Source of the DNA: Peptoniphilus lacrimalis DSM 7455
Lineage (GTDB): Bacteria > Bacillota > Clostridia > Tissierellales > Peptoniphilaceae
Length of the DNA: 64,000 nucleotides
Direction of reading: 5' to 3'
Assembly: GCF_000378725.1 (NCBI RefSeq)
Contig: NZ_KB900370.1
Location: 1 to 64,000, forward strand
The translations under genes were made by a program, and so were the position numbers. Position 1 is the stretch's first letter; every line of letters starts with the position of its first letter. This document shows, one piece after another, positions 62,116-64,000 of this stretch. The notes below the pieces were generated by a model that had not been told where the DNA came from, ran no database searches, and worked only from the letters and a program-made list of their open reading frames with translations.

Positions 62116-64000
62116 TTGAAAGCAAGTAAAAAAGATAATTTTAAAGAAATTAAAAACACTTTTTCAAGGTTTATTTCAATACTTTTGATAGTGGGTCTGG
62201 GAGTTTTTGTTTTAATAGGACTTATTTGTACAGGACCTATAATGAGAAAGACGCTAGATAAAGCCATAAATAAATCTAATTATCAAGATATATATGTTAG
62301 TGCACCATCAGGCTTAGAAGACGAAGATATGAAAATTATTGAAAATCAAGATGGGCTTGATGAGCTTGAATATGCTTATGATATTGATTTATCTATAAAG
62401 GGACGTACAGAAGTCATTAAAGTTATGAATATGCCCTTGAAGATAAATATGCCTAATATTATTGAAGGAAAGCCTCCAAGAAAAGGTCAAATTCTTTTAG
62501 ACAAAAGATTAAAGGAACTCTCATATAAAATTGGAGATAAAATTTCTTTTGCAACAGAAGTTAACAAGATGGATGAAAATGAAGGGCAAAGCAAGCTTAA
62601 AAATTATAGCTATGAGGTTTCAGGCTTTTGTAATAGTCTTGATTATATAATGAACAGGACCAGAGGATATTCTCAAAGAGGTCTTGGAGAAATTCAAGGT
62701 TTTGCTTATATTGATGCTGGTGAATTTAATGATAAACCAACAATTGCTAGACTTATTTATAAAGATTCAAAAAAATATGATACTTCAGATAAAGAATATA
62801 AGAATTTAATATCTTCTAAATTTCAAAGTTTAAAAATTGATATGAGATATAGACCCTCCAACAGATTAGAAAAAATAAAGGGTAATATTTCTGATGATAT
62901 AAAAAACGGCGAAGGTAAAATAGCCGATGCCAGAATGCAGCTTATAAACGCCAAGGATAAACTTGAAAGAGGCAGGAATGATTTAAAAAAAGGTCAAGAC
63001 CAATATGAAAAAGGTCTAAAAGAATTTCAAAGTCAAAAAAAAGAAGGACAAGACAAGTTAACAGATTCAAAATATAAATTATCTAAGGCAAAAGGCGATT
63101 TAAATAAAGCTGATAAAGACTTAAAAGAAGGCAAGAAGAAACTTGATAATGGAAAGAAAGACCTTAACGATGCCAAAAGCCAAATTGATGAAAATAGAGA
63201 AAAATTACAAGATGGCTACAGAAAATATGAAAACGGCAAGGGTCAGCTTAAGGCGGGAGAAGAGGCTTTAAGTGAAGGTGAAAAACAGCTTGCAGATGGC
63301 AGAAAAAAACTTGATGATGGTTGGAAAAAAATTGAAGAATCAAAAATAAAACTTCAAGAAGGTAGAATAAAATACGAACAAGGCATACAAGAATATACTG
63401 AAGGGAAAAGAAAGCTTGAAGAGTCAAAGGGAAAGATTGTTGAAACTTTCAACAAAATGGGCATATCAAATGTAAATTATGACCAAGCTCAAAGTCTAAT
63501 TATTACAATGTCATCAGCCCTAGACAGATTATCTCCCTTGATAGATCAAAGTAAAGGCATTGATGAACAAATTTCTCAATCTCAAAAAAATATAGAAAAC
63601 TATCAAAATCAAAAAAATAAAATTGAAGCTGATATTGAATCATTAAATAAAGAGATTGCAGACGAAAATGATGTTCAAAAAAAGCAAGAGCTTTCCAATA
63701 AATTAGAATCTTTAAAAAATCAAAAAAATCAGATAAATGCAGATTTAGCAAAAGAAAATCTTAAGCTCCAAACCCTTAAAAAAACAAAGGAAGAAATTGA
63801 CAAGAACTTTGCAGAACTTGATAAAATCCTTCCAGGAATAGGAAATATTGGCGATATTAATTCTATAAAGGAAAAATTATCTCAAGCTAAGGATGGAGTC
63901 GCTAAGATTCAAACAGGTGAAAAGACTTTAATTGAAGCTAAAGCTAAGCTTGACAGTTCAAAGACCCAGCTTGAAGAAGGAGAAAAACAGCTCCAAGAAG
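62116..64000 (+). CDS. FtsX-like ABC permease with long extracellular coiled coil, 3' end outside window
   Basis: The frame opens at TTG 62116 and stays open to the window end, at least 628 residues. It begins MKASKKDNFKEIKNTFSRF, then a membrane helix (about residues 19-40) and an extracellular part with MacB-like strands. From about residue 255 a long charged coiled coil follows. At about 360-440 it has a regular seven-residue unit ending in Gly or Ser (for example EEALSEG, EKQLADG, RKKLDDG). After a non-repetitive stretch the same pattern resumes at the edge (KTLIEAKAKL, QLEEGEKQL). The FtsX helices should lie beyond 64000. There is no good RBS, so translation may be coupled to the ATPase gene. 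Family known as large ABC permeases with coiled-coil inserts; function unknown. Confidence 0.85.
   Translation, partial: MKASKKDNFKEIKNTFSRFISILLIVGLGVFVLIGLICTGPIMRKTLDKAINKSNYQDIYVSAPSGLEDEDMKIIENQDGLDELEYAYDIDLSIKGRTEVIKVMNMPLKINMPNIIEGKPPRKGQILLDKRLKELSYKIGDKISFATEVNKMDENEGQSKLKNYSYEVSGFCNSLDYIMNRTRGYSQRGLGEIQGFAYIDAGEFNDKPTIARLIYKDSKKYDTSDKEYKNLISSKFQSLKIDMRYRPSNRLEKIKGNISDDIKNGEGKIADARMQLINAKDKLERGRNDLKKGQDQYEKGLKEFQSQKKEGQDKLTDSKYKLSKAKGDLNKADKDLKEGKKKLDNGKKDLNDAKSQIDENREKLQDGYRKYENGKGQLKAGEEALSEGEKQLADGRKKLDDGWKKIEESKIKLQEGRIKYEQGIQEYTEGKRKLEESKGKIVETFNKMGISNVNYDQAQSLIITMSSALDRLSPLIDQSKGIDEQISQSQKNIENYQNQKNKIEADIESLNKEIADENDVQKKQELSNKLESLKNQKNQINADLAKENLKLQTLKKTKEEIDKNFAELDKILPGIGNIGDINSIKEKLSQAKDGVAKIQTGEKTLIEAKAKLDSSKTQLEEGEKQLQE

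Overview
The window is about 64 kb of very AT-rich chromosomal DNA from a low-GC Gram-positive anaerobe. Type III glutamine synthetase, a thiolase/crotonase/3-hydroxybutyryl-CoA dehydrogenase operon for butyrate-type metabolism, L-lactate dehydrogenase, ThyX, RecD2 and the cysS-mrnC-rlmB-NYN gene order suggest a Tissierellia/Peptoniphilaceae-like coccus (Anaerococcus or Peptoniphilus type). The organism name is inference. Apart from a cut IS3-family element at the left edge the region looks like stable core genome: 60 protein genes (two cut by the window ends), one tRNA and one candidate structured RNA.

Layout. 1-474: end of an IS3-family insertion sequence. 0.6-4.3 kb: lipoprotein, recD2, ComFC-like phosphoribosyltransferase. 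4.3-6.0 kb (minus): YihY/BrkB membrane protein and a non-catalytic MltG-like protein. 6.0-10.9 kb: RluA-type pseudouridine synthase, AddB-like nuclease, folD, 5-formyl-THF cyclo-ligase. 11.0-13.4 kb (minus): SGNH-like protein plus MBOAT acyltransferase. 13.6-16.4 kb: an unusual cytosolic cassette of a DUF1858-like/binding-protein fusion, a HypB/UreG-like GTPase and an ABC ATPase, with no permease. 16.5-20.6 kb: M16C peptidase and a secreted phosphodiester glycosidase. 20.87-21.15 kb: an unannotated multi-hairpin RNA with its own promoter and terminator. 21.3-27.4 kb: LTA synthase-like enzyme, TsaC, rpiB, upp, WecA/TagO-like transferase, wecB. 27.5-30.8 kb: maoC-thlA-crt-hbd.

30.9-33.6 kb (minus): an SsuABC/NMT1-type importer with a cupin. 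33.7-34.3 kb: guanylate-kinase-like gene and tRNA-Pro(CGG). 34.4-38.2 kb: Mn/Fe/Zn importer with a DtxR-type operator, whose last permease carries a winged-helix tail. 38.2-42.0 kb: glnN-pyrG behind a promoter and an intrinsic terminator. 42.3-46.8 kb: branched-chain amino acid importer livJHMGF. 47.0-48.0 kb (minus): ldh. 48.1-49.2 kb: GNAT and Nudix genes. 49.3-54.4 kb: cysS-mrnC-thyX-rlmB-NYN-mgtE. 54.4-54.7 kb (minus): glutaredoxin-like. 54.8-61.2 kb: coiled-coil protein, hydrolase, murF, ddl, rnr, smpB. 61.4-64.0 kb: ABC ATPase and a cut FtsX-like permease with a long heptad-repeat coiled coil.

Functionally the window links one-carbon folate chemistry, nitrogen assimilation feeding CTP synthesis, amino acid and metal uptake, butyrate-type carbon flow and cell-wall synthesis (WecA/TagO, WecB, LTA synthase-like, MurF, Ddl). 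Promoters are often extended -10 elements (TGNTATAAT), some arranged as mirror-image pairs, and TTG/GTG starts are frequent. The best candidates for something undescribed are the permease-less GTPase/ABC cassette at 13.6-16.4 kb and the structured RNA at 20.9-21.1 kb.
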